DNA of 34,572 bases from Gloeomargarita lithophora Alchichica-D10. GTDB lineage: Bacteria; Cyanobacteriota; Cyanobacteriia; Gloeomargaritales; Gloeomargaritaceae. The translations under genes and the position numbers were made by a program. The stretch spans positions 3,014,711 to 3,049,282 of the forward strand of contig NZ_CP017675.1 in assembly GCF_001870225.1 (NCBI RefSeq), read 5' to 3'. The notes beneath the pieces were generated by a model, which saw only the letters and a program-made list of their open reading frames with translations, made no database searches and was not told the DNA's origin. Of the stretch, positions 17,204 through 26,198 are shown piece after piece (positions within the stretch are counted from its first letter, which is position 1; every line of letters starts with the position of its first letter).

Positions 17204-18856
17204 TCAAAACCCTAAATTTCTCCGGGGGCTATCCACATATTTATCGTATTCAATTCGGCCATAATCGAGCTTAATTAAATGATCGGCAATATGAAAATAA
17301 TGATCATCGTGACTAATTACGAGTATGGTCTTCCCCTGCGCCCGTAAATTGGGGAGAAATTCGGTGTAAAAAAACTCCTTGAAACGGGGGTCTTGATCCG
17401 CCGCCCATTCGTCAAATAGATAGATGGGCCGGTCTTCCAAATAAGCAGTCAATAAACCCAGGCGTTTGCGTTGTCCTTGGGAGAGGGCAGTGGTGGAAAA
17501 TTGTCCATTTTTCACCGTGACTTTGTGATCCAATTGTAGTTGTTTCAGATATTGATAAACCATCTGGCTATCTTCCCCCAAACCCAACAGGCTATCAAAT
17601 AGATAAAAATCGGCAAATACCACGGCAAAATGTTGCCGATACCAATGGCGATTCTGGGCATCAATCAAGGTGTCGTCCAGGTAAATGCCCCCGGATTGGG
17701 GCGTGTATAAGCCGGTAATTAACTTAGCAAGGGTGGATTTACCACTGCCATTACCCCCGACGATCATGGCGATTTCACCGGGAAAAATGGTCAAACTCAC
17801 GGGGCCAAAACAGAAGGGATGGTCGTCTTGGGTGGCGTTATACTGATGGACTACATTCTGCAATTCTAACTTTTGCCATTGGGTCTGGATGGGTTGATTG
17901 AGGGGTTCTAATTCACTGGAACCGGATAGCGATAAGCCCAGGGATTCGATTTTACCTAAGGCGATTCCCGCCCGGCTAAGGGTGGGTAAATTACTCACTA
18001 AATTCTCCATCGGAAGCATGAGATAGGTAAAAATCAAAACATAGCCGGAGAGGGTTTGGGGGCTGAGGGTGATGAGTTTGGGTAAGCTAAATAAAACAAA
18101 CCCAATTGCAAAAAAGAAGATGAGTTTTCCCCAACTAGACGTACTGGCAAAATAGGTTAAGCCGGTGATACTATGGCGACGAAATTCCTGGGCATGAACC
18201 ATCAGATGTTCCCGCACAAATACCCGTTGTTTTTGGTCGTGGAGTTTGAGTTCTTTAATGCCTTCGGTAAGTCCTTTGAAATCCTGGAATAAATGGTCTT
18301 GTTTTTCCCGGGCACGGGCGAGGGATTGACTGCCCAAGTGGGTGAAAAATTGACAGCTACCGATGGCAACCACCGTTAACCCCAAGACCATAAATAAAAC
18401 ACTCCAGGACAGCCAGGTAATATAGACCAAACTGCCCACCACAATGGCGGCATCAATACACAAAAAGGGAATGGCAAAAACCGCATTGGCGACTGCTTGC
18501 ACATCCTCCGTGAGGGTTGCCAGCAAGCGGGGAGAACCGAGGTGTTCCAGGTGCGCCAGTTCGGCCTGGAGCATTTGCCGACTCAGGTGCAAACGTAAAT
18601 CAAAAACCGCCCGTTGCGATAGGCGAATCAGCATCACTTGGGAAATAATGCTGGTGGCGAGGGCAACCCCGGCCAGGGCAATAAAGGCCACAATCACCAG
18701 GGGGGTCACCCCGTCCACCAGGGCACGGCTGATCAGGGCGATCAAGCCCGCACTGCTACCGCCACTCAGGAACCCGGTGATAATTGCCAAGCTGACCATC
18801 CACCAGGAGGTCTGCACCAAAAAAAATAGGAGTTTCACCGGCGCATCCGTCCCCAC
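17204..18856 (-). CDS. Cyclic peptide export-type ABC transporter (membrane and ATPase domains fused)
   Basis: The 550-residue protein has an exporter membrane domain with about six hydrophobic segments (residues about 5-300) and then a nucleotide-binding domain. Walker A is GGNGSGKST near 367-375, the signature is LSQGQ near 457, Walker B with the catalytic Glu is IYLFDEWAADQDP near 476-487, and a switch His lies in VISHDDHYF. The KELKLH segment and compact size fit the SyrD/PvdE-type cyclic-peptide exporter family. No peptide synthetase, RiPP precursor or tailoring gene is adjacent, so the substrate is unknown. Starts are GTG at 18856 or GTG at 18838 (giving MKLLFFLVQTSW); the second fits relatives better. 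The gene diverges from the prenyltransferase gene. Confidence 0.88.
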   Translation of the reverse strand: MGTDAPVKLLFFLVQTSWWMVSLAIITGFLSGGSSAGLIALISRALVDGVTPLVIVAFIALAGVALATSIISQVMLIRLSQRAVFDLRLHLSRQMLQAELAHLEHLGSPRLLATLTEDVQAVANAVFAIPFLCIDAAIVVGSLVYITWLSWSVLFMVLGLTVVAIGSCQFFTHLGSQSLARAREKQDHLFQDFKGLTEGIKELKLHDQKQRVFVREHLMVHAQEFRRHSITGLTYFASTSSWGKLIFFFAIGFVLFSLPKLITLSPQTLSGYVLIFTYLMLPMENLVSNLPTLSRAGIALGKIESLGLSLSGSSELEPLNQPIQTQWQKLELQNVVHQYNATQDDHPFCFGPVSLTIFPGEIAMIVGGNGSGKSTLAKLITGLYTPQSGGIYLDDTLIDAQNRHWYRQHFAVVFADFYLFDSLLGLGEDSQMVYQYLKQLQLDHKVTVKNGQFSTTALSQGQRKRLGLLTAYLEDRPIYLFDEWAADQDPRFKEFFYTEFLPNLRAQGKTILVISHDDHYFHIADHLIKLDYGRIEYDKYVDSPRRNLGF

Positions 18857-18979
18857 GGGGCAATGCTTTTACCCGCCCGCTGTCTGAAGAATGCGGTTGA
18901 GACCATAATGGTAAAGAACAGAATCTATCAATTATCCCATGAACCCTCAATTTCGGGGGGTAATTCTGCCCATTTACCC

Positions 18980-19852
18980 ATGTTCTCCCCCAAATTGAAC
19001 CAGATGATCGGTCTGATTATCCGCCTCCTGCGCTGGGATAAACCCACCGGACGGCTGATTTTGATCCTGCCTGCCCTGTGGTCGCTGGTGCTGGCGAGTG
19101 GGGGTCGCCCGCCCTGGGATTTGCTGGTGGTGGTGGTCTTGGGGGCGGTGGCAACCAGTGCCGCCGGTTGTGTGGTCAATGACCTGTGGGATCACCGGTT
19201 GGATGCCCAGGTGCAACGGACACGCCAGCGGCCTTTGGCGGCGAAGCACTTGCCTCTATGGGTGGCGGGGGTGGTGGCGGCGGTGGATTTGGTTTGTGCC
19301 TATTGGTTGGCTCGTTATCTAAATCCCTTGGGTTTTGCCCTGGCGGTGCTGGCGGTGCCGGTGATTGTCCTTTATCCCTCGGCCAAACGCTGGTTTCCGG
19401 TGCCGCAGGCGGTATTGGCGACGGCGTGGGGGTTTGCGGTGTTGATCCCCTGGGCGGCGGTGACGGGAACCGTGACGGCGGTGACCTGGTGGCTCTGGGG
19501 GGCGGTGTGGTGCTGGACGCTGGGGTTTGATACGATTTATGCCCTGCCCGACCGGGAGGATGACACGCGCCTGGGGATTTATTCCAGCGCTCGGTTTTTT
19601 GGCGAATATACCCCCCTGGCGGTGGCGGTTTTATTGGGAATAACCTTGATCTTACTCACGGGAGTTGGCATGGCGACGGGCTTGGGCGGTTTTTATTATC
19701 TGATGCTGGGGATAACGGCGGTGGTCTGGGGCAAACAGGTGCTTCAGTTACGGCAAATCCAACCCCCGTCGGTCTATGGCCGCATGTTTCGCGAGCAGGT
19801 GGTGACGGGTTTTTTGCTTTTGTTGGGGATGCTGGTACCCCCGGTTGGCTAA
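18980..19852 (+). CDS. plqA: UbiA-family 4-hydroxybenzoate polyprenyltransferase (plastoquinone pathway)
   Basis: This membrane prenyltransferase attaches a polyprenyl chain to 4-hydroxybenzoate, the first ring-prenylation step of cyanobacterial plastoquinone synthesis. The two Mg-diphosphate motifs are visible: N67-D68-x-x-D71 in VVNDLWDHRLD and D191-D195 in ALPDREDD. LLRWDKPTGRLILILPALWS, QRTRQRPLAA and WGFAVLIPWAAVTG match the Synechocystis enzyme closely from memory. About eight hydrophobic helices are present. The ATG at 18980 gives a normal length of 290 residues; upstream starts at 18863 and 18908 add an atypical N-terminus. The TRAP gene follows after 20 bp. Confidence 0.92.
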   Translation: MFSPKLNQMIGLIIRLLRWDKPTGRLILILPALWSLVLASGGRPPWDLLVVVVLGAVATSAAGCVVNDLWDHRLDAQVQRTRQRPLAAKHLPLWVAGVVAAVDLVCAYWLARYLNPLGFALAVLAVPVIVLYPSAKRWFPVPQAVLATAWGFAVLIPWAAVTGTVTAVTWWLWGAVWCWTLGFDTIYALPDREDDTRLGIYSSARFFGEYTPLAVAVLLGITLILLTGVGMATGLGGFYYLMLGITAVVWGKQVLQLRQIQPPSVYGRMFREQVVTGFLLLLGMLVPPVG

Positions 19853-19872
19853 TCATCGGATAATCAAAGGTT

Positions 19873-21195
19873 GTGGGTGATGGCATGGATGATGGGGCGT
19901 GGTTGGGGCCGCTGATGTTTCTGGGGGCGTTGATTTTTCTGGCGACGGGTTATCCGGTGGCGTTTGCCCTGGGCGGGGTAGCGATTCTGTTTGCCCTGGT
20001 GGGGGTGGGTTTGGGGGTGTTTGATCCCCTGTTTCTCACGGCTTTGCCCTACCGGATTGTTGGCATCATGTCCAACTACACCCTGCTGGCGATTCCCTAT
20101 TTCATCCTGCTGGGGTCATTGCTGGAGCAGTCGGGGGTGGCGGAACGCCTGCTAACGGTGATGGCGAGCTGGTTTGGTCGCCTGCGGGGGGGGCTGGGGG
20201 TGGCGGTGATTCTGGTAGGGGCATTACTGGCGGCGACGACCGGGGTGGTGGCGGCAACGGTGGTGGCGATGGGGTTAATTTCTCTGCCGGTAATGTTGCG
20301 GCATGGCTATCAAACGGAACTGGCGACGGGGGTGATCGCCGCTTCTGGCACCCTGGGGCAGATTATCCCGCCGAGTGTGGTGCTGGTGGTGCTGGGGGAT
20401 CAGTTGGGGGTGCCGGTGGGGGATTTGTTTGTGGGTTCTCTCCTGCCGGGGTTGGTTCTAGCTGGAATGTATATTGTTTATACATTAATTTTGGCCTACC
20501 TTCGTCCCCATCTGGCTCCTGCCTTGACCGATTTGCCAAAAGAACCATTGTTAAATGTAATACGAGCGGTGGTGCCGCCCTTGGGGTTGGTGCTGCTGGT
20601 GTTGGGGAGTATTTTCTTTGGGGTTGCCACACCAACGGAGGCGGGGGCGGTGGGGTGCGTGGGGGCGGCGATTTTGGCGGCTTTTGAGGGTAAACTCACC
20701 TGGGCGGTGGCGTGGCGGGTTTGTGAAGCCACCGTGCGGACGACCAGCATGGCGATGCTGATTTTGATTGGCTCTACGGCCTTTAGTTTGGTCTTTCGGG
20801 GGGTGGATGGGGATCAGTTTGTGTATGATTTACTGTTGAATTTACCAGGGGGACGGGCGGGTTTTTTATTGTTTAGCATGGGTTTAGTATTTGTTTTGGG
20901 CTTTTTTATTGATTTTTTTGAAATTGCATTTATCGTAGTGCCGTTGCTCATCCCGGCGGCACAACAACTGGGGACGGATTTGGTCTGGTTTGGGGTGCTG
21001 TTGGGAGCCAATTTGCAAACCTCGTTTTTAACGCCCCCCTTTGGGTTTGCCCTGTTTTATCTCAAAAGTGTGGCACCGCCAACGGTTACCACGGGGCAGA
21101 TTTACCGGGGGGTAATGCCGTTTATTGGGGTGCAATTAGTTTTAATAGTGTTAATTATCTACTTCCCGGCGTTGGTCACGGTTTGGCTGAATTAG
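19873..21195 (+). CDS. TRAP transporter large permease (DctM type)
   Basis: The 440-residue, very hydrophobic protein has about twelve membrane segments and the family motifs: GYPVAFALGG at the start, LAIPYFILLGSLLEQSG, ATTGVVAATVVAMGLISLPV, GTLGQIIPPSVVLVVLGDQ, FFGVATPTEAGAVGCVGA and TSFLTPPFGFALFYLKS. DctM subunits use ion gradients to import organic acids or similar solutes delivered by a periplasmic DctP protein, together with a small DctQ. Neither DctP nor DctQ is nearby, so the ligand is unknown; glutamate-type TRAP systems are known in cyanobacteria. The start may be GTG 19873 or ATG 19885. It probably shares a transcript with plqA. Confidence 0.92.
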   Translation: MGDGMDDGAWLGPLMFLGALIFLATGYPVAFALGGVAILFALVGVGLGVFDPLFLTALPYRIVGIMSNYTLLAIPYFILLGSLLEQSGVAERLLTVMASWFGRLRGGLGVAVILVGALLAATTGVVAATVVAMGLISLPVMLRHGYQTELATGVIAASGTLGQIIPPSVVLVVLGDQLGVPVGDLFVGSLLPGLVLAGMYIVYTLILAYLRPHLAPALTDLPKEPLLNVIRAVVPPLGLVLLVLGSIFFGVATPTEAGAVGCVGAAILAAFEGKLTWAVAWRVCEATVRTTSMAMLILIGSTAFSLVFRGVDGDQFVYDLLLNLPGGRAGFLLFSMGLVFVLGFFIDFFEIAFIVVPLLIPAAQQLGTDLVWFGVLLGANLQTSFLTPPFGFALFYLKSVAPPTVTTGQIYRGVMPFIGVQLVLIVLIIYFPALVTVWLN

Positions 21196-21282
21196 TTGCT
21201 AAAACCCAGGTCGCCAAATGCCTATTTCCCAATGACAGGGGGCGAGGCCAGCGAGTATTGGTACAAAATTAGCTATCCTAAA

Positions 21283-21356
21283 TCGGGATGGCGGGATTCG
21301 AACCCACGGCCCCTTCGTCCCGAACGAAGTGCGCTACCAAGCTGCGCTACATCCCG
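21283..21356 (-). tRNA. tRNA-Pro (anticodon CGG)
   Basis: A full cloverleaf is visible on the minus strand: acceptor CGGGATG (21356-21350) with CATCCCG (21290-21284), D-stem GCGC, anticodon stem CTTCG/CGAAG with loop TTCGGGA giving anticodon CGG at 21322-21320, and TTCGAAT in the T-loop. The discriminator is A; CCA is not encoded. It lies 14 bp from, and divergent to, the lipoate-ligase-like gene. Confidence 0.95.
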
Positions 21357-21370
21357 TTTACATAGATTTT

Positions 21371-22045
21371 ATGCGTGCTATTAGTCTAACATCATCGGCA
21401 CCTTGGATTTGTTTGCCCCTGGCTGTGGATTCAGGTCAACAGCAGATGCACACCGACCTCGAACTTTTGCGTGCCCACCAACGGGGGGAAATCCGGGGCG
21501 CAGTCCGCTTCTATCGCTGGCAACCGGCGGCGGTTTCCCTGGGGTATCACCAGCACCATTGGCCAGTACATTGGGCGCATTGTCGCTATCAGGGTCAACT
21601 TTTGGAATTGGTGCGCCGTCCGTCCGGGGGTGGGGCGGTGTTGCACCAGGGGGATTTGTGTTACACGCTGGTCATGGGGATCGTCCCCGGCGGCTACCGG
21701 CACCAGTACCAACGGCTGAATACCTGGTTAATTCAAGGTTGGCAAGCCCTGGGGGTGCCTTTATCCTTGGGAGAATGTCCGGCGGGGCGGGGACAGACCC
21801 ATTGTTTTGCCCAAGCCACCCCGGCGGATTTGGTCACGGGAACGGGGCATAAATTCATTGGCAGTGCCCAACTGCGCCGGGGCTACAGTGTTTTGCACCA
21901 GGGTTCGATGCAGTTGGCTCCTGACCCGGAGTTGTGGAACCAGGTCTTTGCCAGTCCCGCCGCCCCACCGATGCGAATCCCCTCCCTCCGGGATGTGGTG
22001 GCGCACTTGACCGCTACGGTTGGGGATTACTTTGATGTCACTTGA
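21371..22045 (+). CDS. Lipoate-protein ligase A family protein
   Basis: The roughly 224-residue protein shows the BPL/LplA/LipB fold signatures: [35 protein letters not shown] (lipoyl-AMP binding) and [16 protein letters not shown], where the Lys is the expected catalytic residue. It would transfer lipoyl or octanoyl groups to carrier domains such as pyruvate dehydrogenase E2 or glycine cleavage H protein. The C-terminal accessory domain of E. coli LplA is absent, so it could also be an octanoyltransferase-like member. The ATG at 21371 is preferred because an upstream start at 21329 would run inside tRNA-Pro. Confidence 0.85.
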   Translation: MRAISLTSSAPWICLPLAVDSGQQQMHTDLELLRAHQRGEIRGAVRFYRWQPAAVSLGYHQHHWPVHWAHCRYQGQLLELVRRPSGGGAVLHQGDLCYTLVMGIVPGGYRHQYQRLNTWLIQGWQALGVPLSLGECPAGRGQTHCFAQATPADLVTGTGHKFIGSAQLRRGYSVLHQGSMQLAPDPELWNQVFASPAAPPMRIPSLRDVVAHLTATVGDYFDVT

Positions 22046-22065
22046 TTACCCTGGCGCAACTAAAC

Positions 22066-22830
22066 CTAGGGGGCAACCAAACGGGGGGGCAGGATAAACT
22101 GCCGCTGGGTGAGAATCGCCTGAGCCTGTTGGGCTAAATCCGCAAGGGAGCGGGATTCGACCGTTAATTTGGGGGTCAGCCGTGGGGTGACCAGGGGATT
22201 GACCAAAAGCAATTCCTGGCGCAGTTGCGTCCCCAACACCTGCACCACCGCCAACAACACCCGTTGATACAAATACTGGGGAATCGCCACGTCACAGCAA
22301 AAGGGAACCGGCTCTGAACCCGCCGCCGGTAGGGGTTGCTGGATATGCAAAACCATAGCGGGTTGCAAAGGGTCAAGGATGCACAGGGACAATTCCTGAC
22401 CGCCCGTAATCCAGCCCTTGACCTGTAGGGTCTGATGCCAGGGAAACCGGCAATGGTATTGCCAATGTAGTGCGGCAATTTGGGGCGGTTCCGGGGTGGC
22501 CGTGACCCGCAAACTCAACCCATCACTCCAGGATTTCCAAGTGCGGTTGGGCTGTTCCTCCCGACACCGGACTTGCCACGTTCCCGCTGGCCACCATGTC
22601 CAGGGCATGAGTAGGGCTAAACCCTGACGGTTAATCGCCACTTCCTGCTGGCGGCACCGTTGTCGCCCCGAAACAGTCGGCCAGAGCCATTCCACCGGGG
22701 TAGTTTTGCCCTGCAAATGGGTGGTTCGTCCCCACAGGCGGTACATCCCTGGCAGTAACGGTTGGTTGCCCTGGAGCCAACAGTAGCCCCGCGGGGCATC
22801 CTGCCGTTGGAGCAAAAACTGCCACGCCAT
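22066..22830 (-). CDS. Hypothetical protein, last gene of the def operon
   Basis: I do not recognise this 254-residue protein. It is rich in Trp, Gln, Pro and Leu, has no signal peptide or clear membrane segment, and looks globular with many short strands. A later segment runs YLYQRVLLAVVQVLGTQLRQ, followed by LVNPLVTPRLTPKL and a helical end. Its ATG shares one base with the stop of the DHH gene (TGATG at 22832-22828), so it is translationally coupled to it. It converges on the lipoate-ligase-like gene. Confidence 0.7.
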   Translation of the reverse strand: MAWQFLLQRQDAPRGYCWLQGNQPLLPGMYRLWGRTTHLQGKTTPVEWLWPTVSGRQRCRQQEVAINRQGLALLMPWTWWPAGTWQVRCREEQPNRTWKSWSDGLSLRVTATPEPPQIAALHWQYHCRFPWHQTLQVKGWITGGQELSLCILDPLQPAMVLHIQQPLPAAGSEPVPFCCDVAIPQYLYQRVLLAVVQVLGTQLRQELLLVNPLVTPRLTPKLTVESRSLADLAQQAQAILTQRQFILPPRLVAP

Positions 22831-24125
22831 CAGGAACCTTGCGCCTTTTTCTCTGGGTTGATGCGTTCGGGGCTGATTAAGCGCAGGAGTTTTTGTTTAA
22901 TTTGGGTGTCGTACACCTCCCATTTCAAGTTGGCGTAGTTGGGATTGTCGTTTAACCCCGCCAAAAAACCCATCGGAATTTCAAAACCCCCCGCCTGGGA
23001 GCGGCCTCCCCCAAAAAAACGCCCCTGGGGGTCATGGCCAAAGGCTTCTTTGAGAAATTCATCCGGGTCGAGGGTTAATTTACTCGTCCGCAGGGAACCG
23101 ATCACCAATTCCCGCTCCCGGTCTTTGTCATAAACAATGCCATAGACTACCGCTGTATGAACATTGTCCTCGGTGACCAAAAAATCGGCGGCCTGGGGAA
23201 TCGCATCGCGGGCATCGTAGCGCAGATACCCGACCCCGGAGAGGGAAAAATTATTTTGGATCATGCGATTTTTCAACGCCCGCTCGATCACATCCATCGC
23301 CTGTTTACTGCGATTCACCTGGAGGATCGAACGCAGGAGTTGGGGGTCGTAATAACGGCTGAGGTAGGCCACTGCCAACAGGTCATCCTCCTGGGCTTGG
23401 AGCAGACCATTGGTATCGGAACGAATGCCGTGGATCAAAGCGGTAGCGCACTTGATGTGTTCCCCCACATTGCGATCCAAAACCAGCAATTCCCCCTGGA
23501 GGTACTGGGTCAAAATCGTCGCCGTAGCCTTGATATTGGGACGAATATCCACAAACTCGGCCACAATATCCCCCCCCGCATGGTGGTCAATCACCGCTAC
23601 CACCGACAATTCCATCTGCTGTACCCACTGGGTCAACTGGCTGGTCGCCCCCTGGTTATCCACAAACACACAACCCTGGTAGCTGTGCCAATCCCGATCC
23701 TTGAGGGTGGAGGTCGGCCAGTTTTGCACCGGCATTCCCGTCAATTTCACCAGGGCAATATTTTCCTGGTGGCTAATCGCTCCCGCATACACCAGGTCAC
23801 ACCGAATATCATACTGCTGGGCAATCAGCAGATACGCCCACCCGCAGGAGAGGGCATCCGGGTCAGGGAAATCCTGCAAAATCACCAGATGCCGTTCCCC
23901 CCCGTGTTTGGTCAACAGCCAGTGCAATTCATCCAGGCGATGGTCACTAAAGCGCCGCACCCGTTCCACCGGTGGCGCTACCAGCACCATACTGCCATTG
24001 CCATTGACGCTATGGCCATTGTTCATGGTCGGGCTGATCTCAACCGGCAATTCACCAGCAGGCTCCGGTTCTAAGTCTGAAGCAAGGCTGGGATGGGCAT
24101 TCGGGTCGGTGGGTTCGTTACTCAT
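22830..24125 (-). CDS. DHH-family phosphoesterase (NrnA-like oligoribonuclease/PAP phosphatase)
   Basis: The 431-residue protein has a low-complexity N-terminal 60 residues, then the DHH domain with FPDPDALS (Asp85, Asp88, Asp90 region) and DHHAGGD (Asp180, His181, His182), and a DHHA1 domain with GGGRSQAGGFEIPMG near the C-terminus. These are the metal-binding and substrate motifs of NrnA-type enzymes, which degrade short RNA oligomers and can dephosphorylate pAp. Which activity dominates is not visible. The ATG at 24125 is preferred over 24179 because AGGT lies seven bases upstream. The long N-terminal extension is unusual for bacterial NrnA. Confidence 0.88.
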   Translation of the reverse strand: MSNEPTDPNAHPSLASDLEPEPAGELPVEISPTMNNGHSVNGNGSMVLVAPPVERVRRFSDHRLDELHWLLTKHGGERHLVILQDFPDPDALSCGWAYLLIAQQYDIRCDLVYAGAISHQENIALVKLTGMPVQNWPTSTLKDRDWHSYQGCVFVDNQGATSQLTQWVQQMELSVVAVIDHHAGGDIVAEFVDIRPNIKATATILTQYLQGELLVLDRNVGEHIKCATALIHGIRSDTNGLLQAQEDDLLAVAYLSRYYDPQLLRSILQVNRSKQAMDVIERALKNRMIQNNFSLSGVGYLRYDARDAIPQAADFLVTEDNVHTAVVYGIVYDKDRERELVIGSLRTSKLTLDPDEFLKEAFGHDPQGRFFGGGRSQAGGFEIPMGFLAGLNDNPNYANLKWEVYDTQIKQKLLRLISPERINPEKKAQGS

Positions 24126-24267
24126 GCCAGACCTAGGACGAAAAATAGGACAGTCACAGGCATCAATGTTCCTGATCAACAGGCTGGATCCTAGTCTAGT
24201 CTATCCCCCGGCGCAGTTTTCCAGGTGTTTCTACAATTATTTCCATAATTAATCTACAACAGCCACC

Positions 24268-24468
24268 CTATTCCTGACGCGCTGACCGGACGGCGGCAAA
24301 AAAACAGCCCACCCCCAGGGGCGTACTCAACACCAAAATCCCCCAGGTCACGGGCGCCCCCAGTTGCGGATGGCCGTAGCTCAATTCAAACACACAGCCC
24401 ACGGCGGCGATGGCCAACACGCACGCCCCCAGCAGAAACAGGCCACTCACCGGGGTCAGGGGACTCAT
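24268..24468 (-). CDS. Small two-helix membrane protein in the def operon
   Basis: The 66-residue protein consists of two hydrophobic helices (about residues 7-27 and 40-60) joined by ELSYGHPQLGAP, with a basic tail (RSARQE). No family is recognised with confidence; the even composition and coupling suggest a real conserved small protein. Its ATG (24468-24466) shares one base with the def stop, giving TGATG. Confidence 0.65.
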   Translation of the reverse strand: MSPLTPVSGLFLLGACVLAIAAVGCVFELSYGHPQLGAPVTWGILVLSTPLGVGCFFAAVRSARQE

Positions 24469-25037
24469 CACGACCGCACCCGCCGCACATCCGCCAGGGA
24501 AAATCGGTTTTTGGTCAACTCCTGCGCTAGGGCTAAGGGGTTTTCCACCCGATCCACAAACATCACCCCCTGCAGGTGGTCAATCTCATGCAAAATCACC
24601 CGTGCCGTCAGGTCGGTAAACACTCGCCGGTGTAGTTTGCCCCCCTCATCCTTAAAACTAACCGTTACTTGCACCGGACGTTTTACCGGTAAAAATACCC
24701 CCGGAATGCTCAGGCACCCCTCATCCCCCACCGCCAGGGTATCGCCTTGGGCTTCTACCACCGGATTGATCAACACCAAAGGCGCAGTGGCCGGATTCTC
24801 CGGGTCAATATCCAACACCAAAATTTGCTTCAAAATCCCCACCTGGGGCGCGGCCAAGCCAATCCCATCTTTGCTGTACATCGTCCTGAGCATCTGGGCA
24901 ACCAAATCCCGCAGTTCGTGGTTGATTTGCGTGACCCGCTTGGCGGCCTGGCGCAATGTCTTACTGCCCAATACCTCCACCTGTAGGGGCGGGGTTTTTA
25001 CCTTGCTTTTGCTTACCGTCAGGGTGGAACTGGTCAT
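24468..25037 (-). CDS. def: Peptide deformylase
   Basis: Peptide deformylase removes the formyl group from the N-terminal methionine of new proteins. All three metal-site motifs are present: GIGLAAPQVG, EGCLSIPG (Cys ligand) and HEIDHLQGVMF (two His ligands and the catalytic Glu). The ATG at 25037 gives 189 residues, a normal length; an upstream frame to 25379 is incidental and would run across the divergent gene. It heads a minus-strand operon with the small membrane protein, the DHH enzyme and the hypothetical gene. The 63-bp spacer to the divergent gene at 25101 must hold both promoters. Confidence 0.96.
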   Translation of the reverse strand: MTSSTLTVSKSKVKTPPLQVEVLGSKTLRQAAKRVTQINHELRDLVAQMLRTMYSKDGIGLAAPQVGILKQILVLDIDPENPATAPLVLINPVVEAQGDTLAVGDEGCLSIPGVFLPVKRPVQVTVSFKDEGGKLHRRVFTDLTARVILHEIDHLQGVMFVDRVENPLALAQELTKNRFSLADVRRVRS

Positions 25038-25100
25038 AGTATCTTTTTGCAAATCCCTTATCCTACTGTAGCATGGGTATATTCCCAGCGGCGGGCAGTC

Positions 25101-25442
25101 ATGGCGGAACCAAAACGTACCATCCGGTTTCAATTTCCGGTGACCCCAGAGCGGGTGCCCCAGTACATCAACATTACCCTTGCCAACCATATCAATGACG
25201 ATGTGGTGCTGGATTTTGGTTTTCTCGACCCCTTTTGTCTGCCCCAATCCGTATCCCCCAATGGCCCTGAACCCAGCGGGGTGCCGGTACAGCCCGTGGT
25301 GCGGGTGGCGATGAATGTGCGGGTGGCCGAACAACTCTACCAACAGTTGCAACAGGTACTCGGAGAACGCCGCCGCCAACGCCTACCGGGGGTGAAGCAT
25401 TACCCCCACCAGCCCCCCGTCAACCCCACCGACCTCGCCTAA
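25101..25442 (+). CDS. DUF3467-like small protein
   Basis: The 113-residue protein has the layout of DUF3467: YINITLANHINDDVVLDFGF, then VVRVAMNVRVAEQLYQQLQQ, where strands are followed by an amphipathic helix. The end is basic and proline-rich. Function is unknown. The ATG at 25101 is preferred over 25047, which lies in the def promoter region. It is separated by only 10 bp from the response-regulator gene, suggesting co-transcription. Confidence 0.65.
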   Translation: MAEPKRTIRFQFPVTPERVPQYINITLANHINDDVVLDFGFLDPFCLPQSVSPNGPEPSGVPVQPVVRVAMNVRVAEQLYQQLQQVLGERRRQRLPGVKHYPHQPPVNPTDLA

Positions 25443-25452
25443 ACCCCAGGCC

Positions 25453-26148
25453 ATGTCCCTCCTGCTTGTCGAAGATGACCCGGAACTGGCCGAACCACTG
25501 ACGGCACTTTTGGTACACCAGGGATACCAGGTTACGCCGGTGCGAGACGGGCAAACGGCTTATACATTAGCAAAACAAAATACTTATGACTTGCTAATTT
25601 TAGACTGGATGTTACCCCAGTTGGACGGGTTATCGCTTTGCCAACGCCTGCGGCGGGAAGGCTGGACGACCCCGGTGTTGTTTCTGACGGCGCGGGACGG
25701 TCTCACCGACCGGGTGCAGGGGCTGGATGCGGGGGCGGATGATTATTTGGTTAAACCGTTTGCTTTTGCGGAATTGGCGGCGCGGGTGCGGGCGTTACTG
25801 CGGCGGCCACCGGGGACAGCCACCCCGACCCGGTTACAGGTGGGCACCTTGGTTTTAGAACCGGAGCAACGCTTGGCCTATCGGGGTCAGCGGCAACTTG
25901 TTTTATCAGAAAAAGAAACCCAACTCCTGGCTTTGCTGATGCAATATCCGGGGCAAATTTTGTCCCATGCCCAGTTGTTGGCGGGGCTGTGGCCGGGGGA
26001 ATCTCCTGCGGATCGGAACCTATTGGCCGCCCAGGTGCGACTGTTGCGGCGCAAGCTAGAACCACCCCCGGAACCCCCCTTGATTCAAACCCTGTATGGA
26101 CGGGGCTACGGACTGATTCATCCTGGAATGGGTACATCTGGAGTATGA
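25453..26148 (+). CDS. OmpR/PhoB-family response regulator
   Basis: The 231-residue protein has a receiver domain (about 1-115) with the acidic pair after LLVEDD, the phospho-acceptor Asp51 in LLILDWMLP, Thr in LFLTARD and Lys in DDYLVKPFAF. It is followed by a winged-helix DNA-binding domain (about 128-225) with SEKETQLLALLMQYPGQIL and a terminal TLYGRGYGL wing. No histidine kinase is adjacent, so its partner is elsewhere. Similar to RppA/ManR-type regulators of cyanobacteria, but orthology cannot be fixed. Confidence 0.9.
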   Translation: MSLLLVEDDPELAEPLTALLVHQGYQVTPVRDGQTAYTLAKQNTYDLLILDWMLPQLDGLSLCQRLRREGWTTPVLFLTARDGLTDRVQGLDAGADDYLVKPFAFAELAARVRALLRRPPGTATPTRLQVGTLVLEPEQRLAYRGQRQLVLSEKETQLLALLMQYPGQILSHAQLLAGLWPGESPADRNLLAAQVRLLRRKLEPPPEPPLIQTLYGRGYGLIHPGMGTSGV

Positions 26149-26198
26149 TAAAGTCACCTGCGGGTACAGATGGTTGATGCGAAATAGTGAGGTATGTT

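Noticed and set aside
19186-19530. Gly-rich frame within plqA
   Set aside because: Out-of-frame reading of the GC-rich prenyltransferase gene, which has both Asp motifs intact.
23157-24074. 305-codon open frame on the plus strand
   Set aside because: It lies wholly antisense to the DHH phosphoesterase gene, whose catalytic motifs are complete; the product has no recognisable features.
25047-25379. N-terminal extension of peptide deformylase up to 25379
   Set aside because: It would run across the divergent DUF3467-like gene and lacks family similarity; ATG 25037 gives the normal length.
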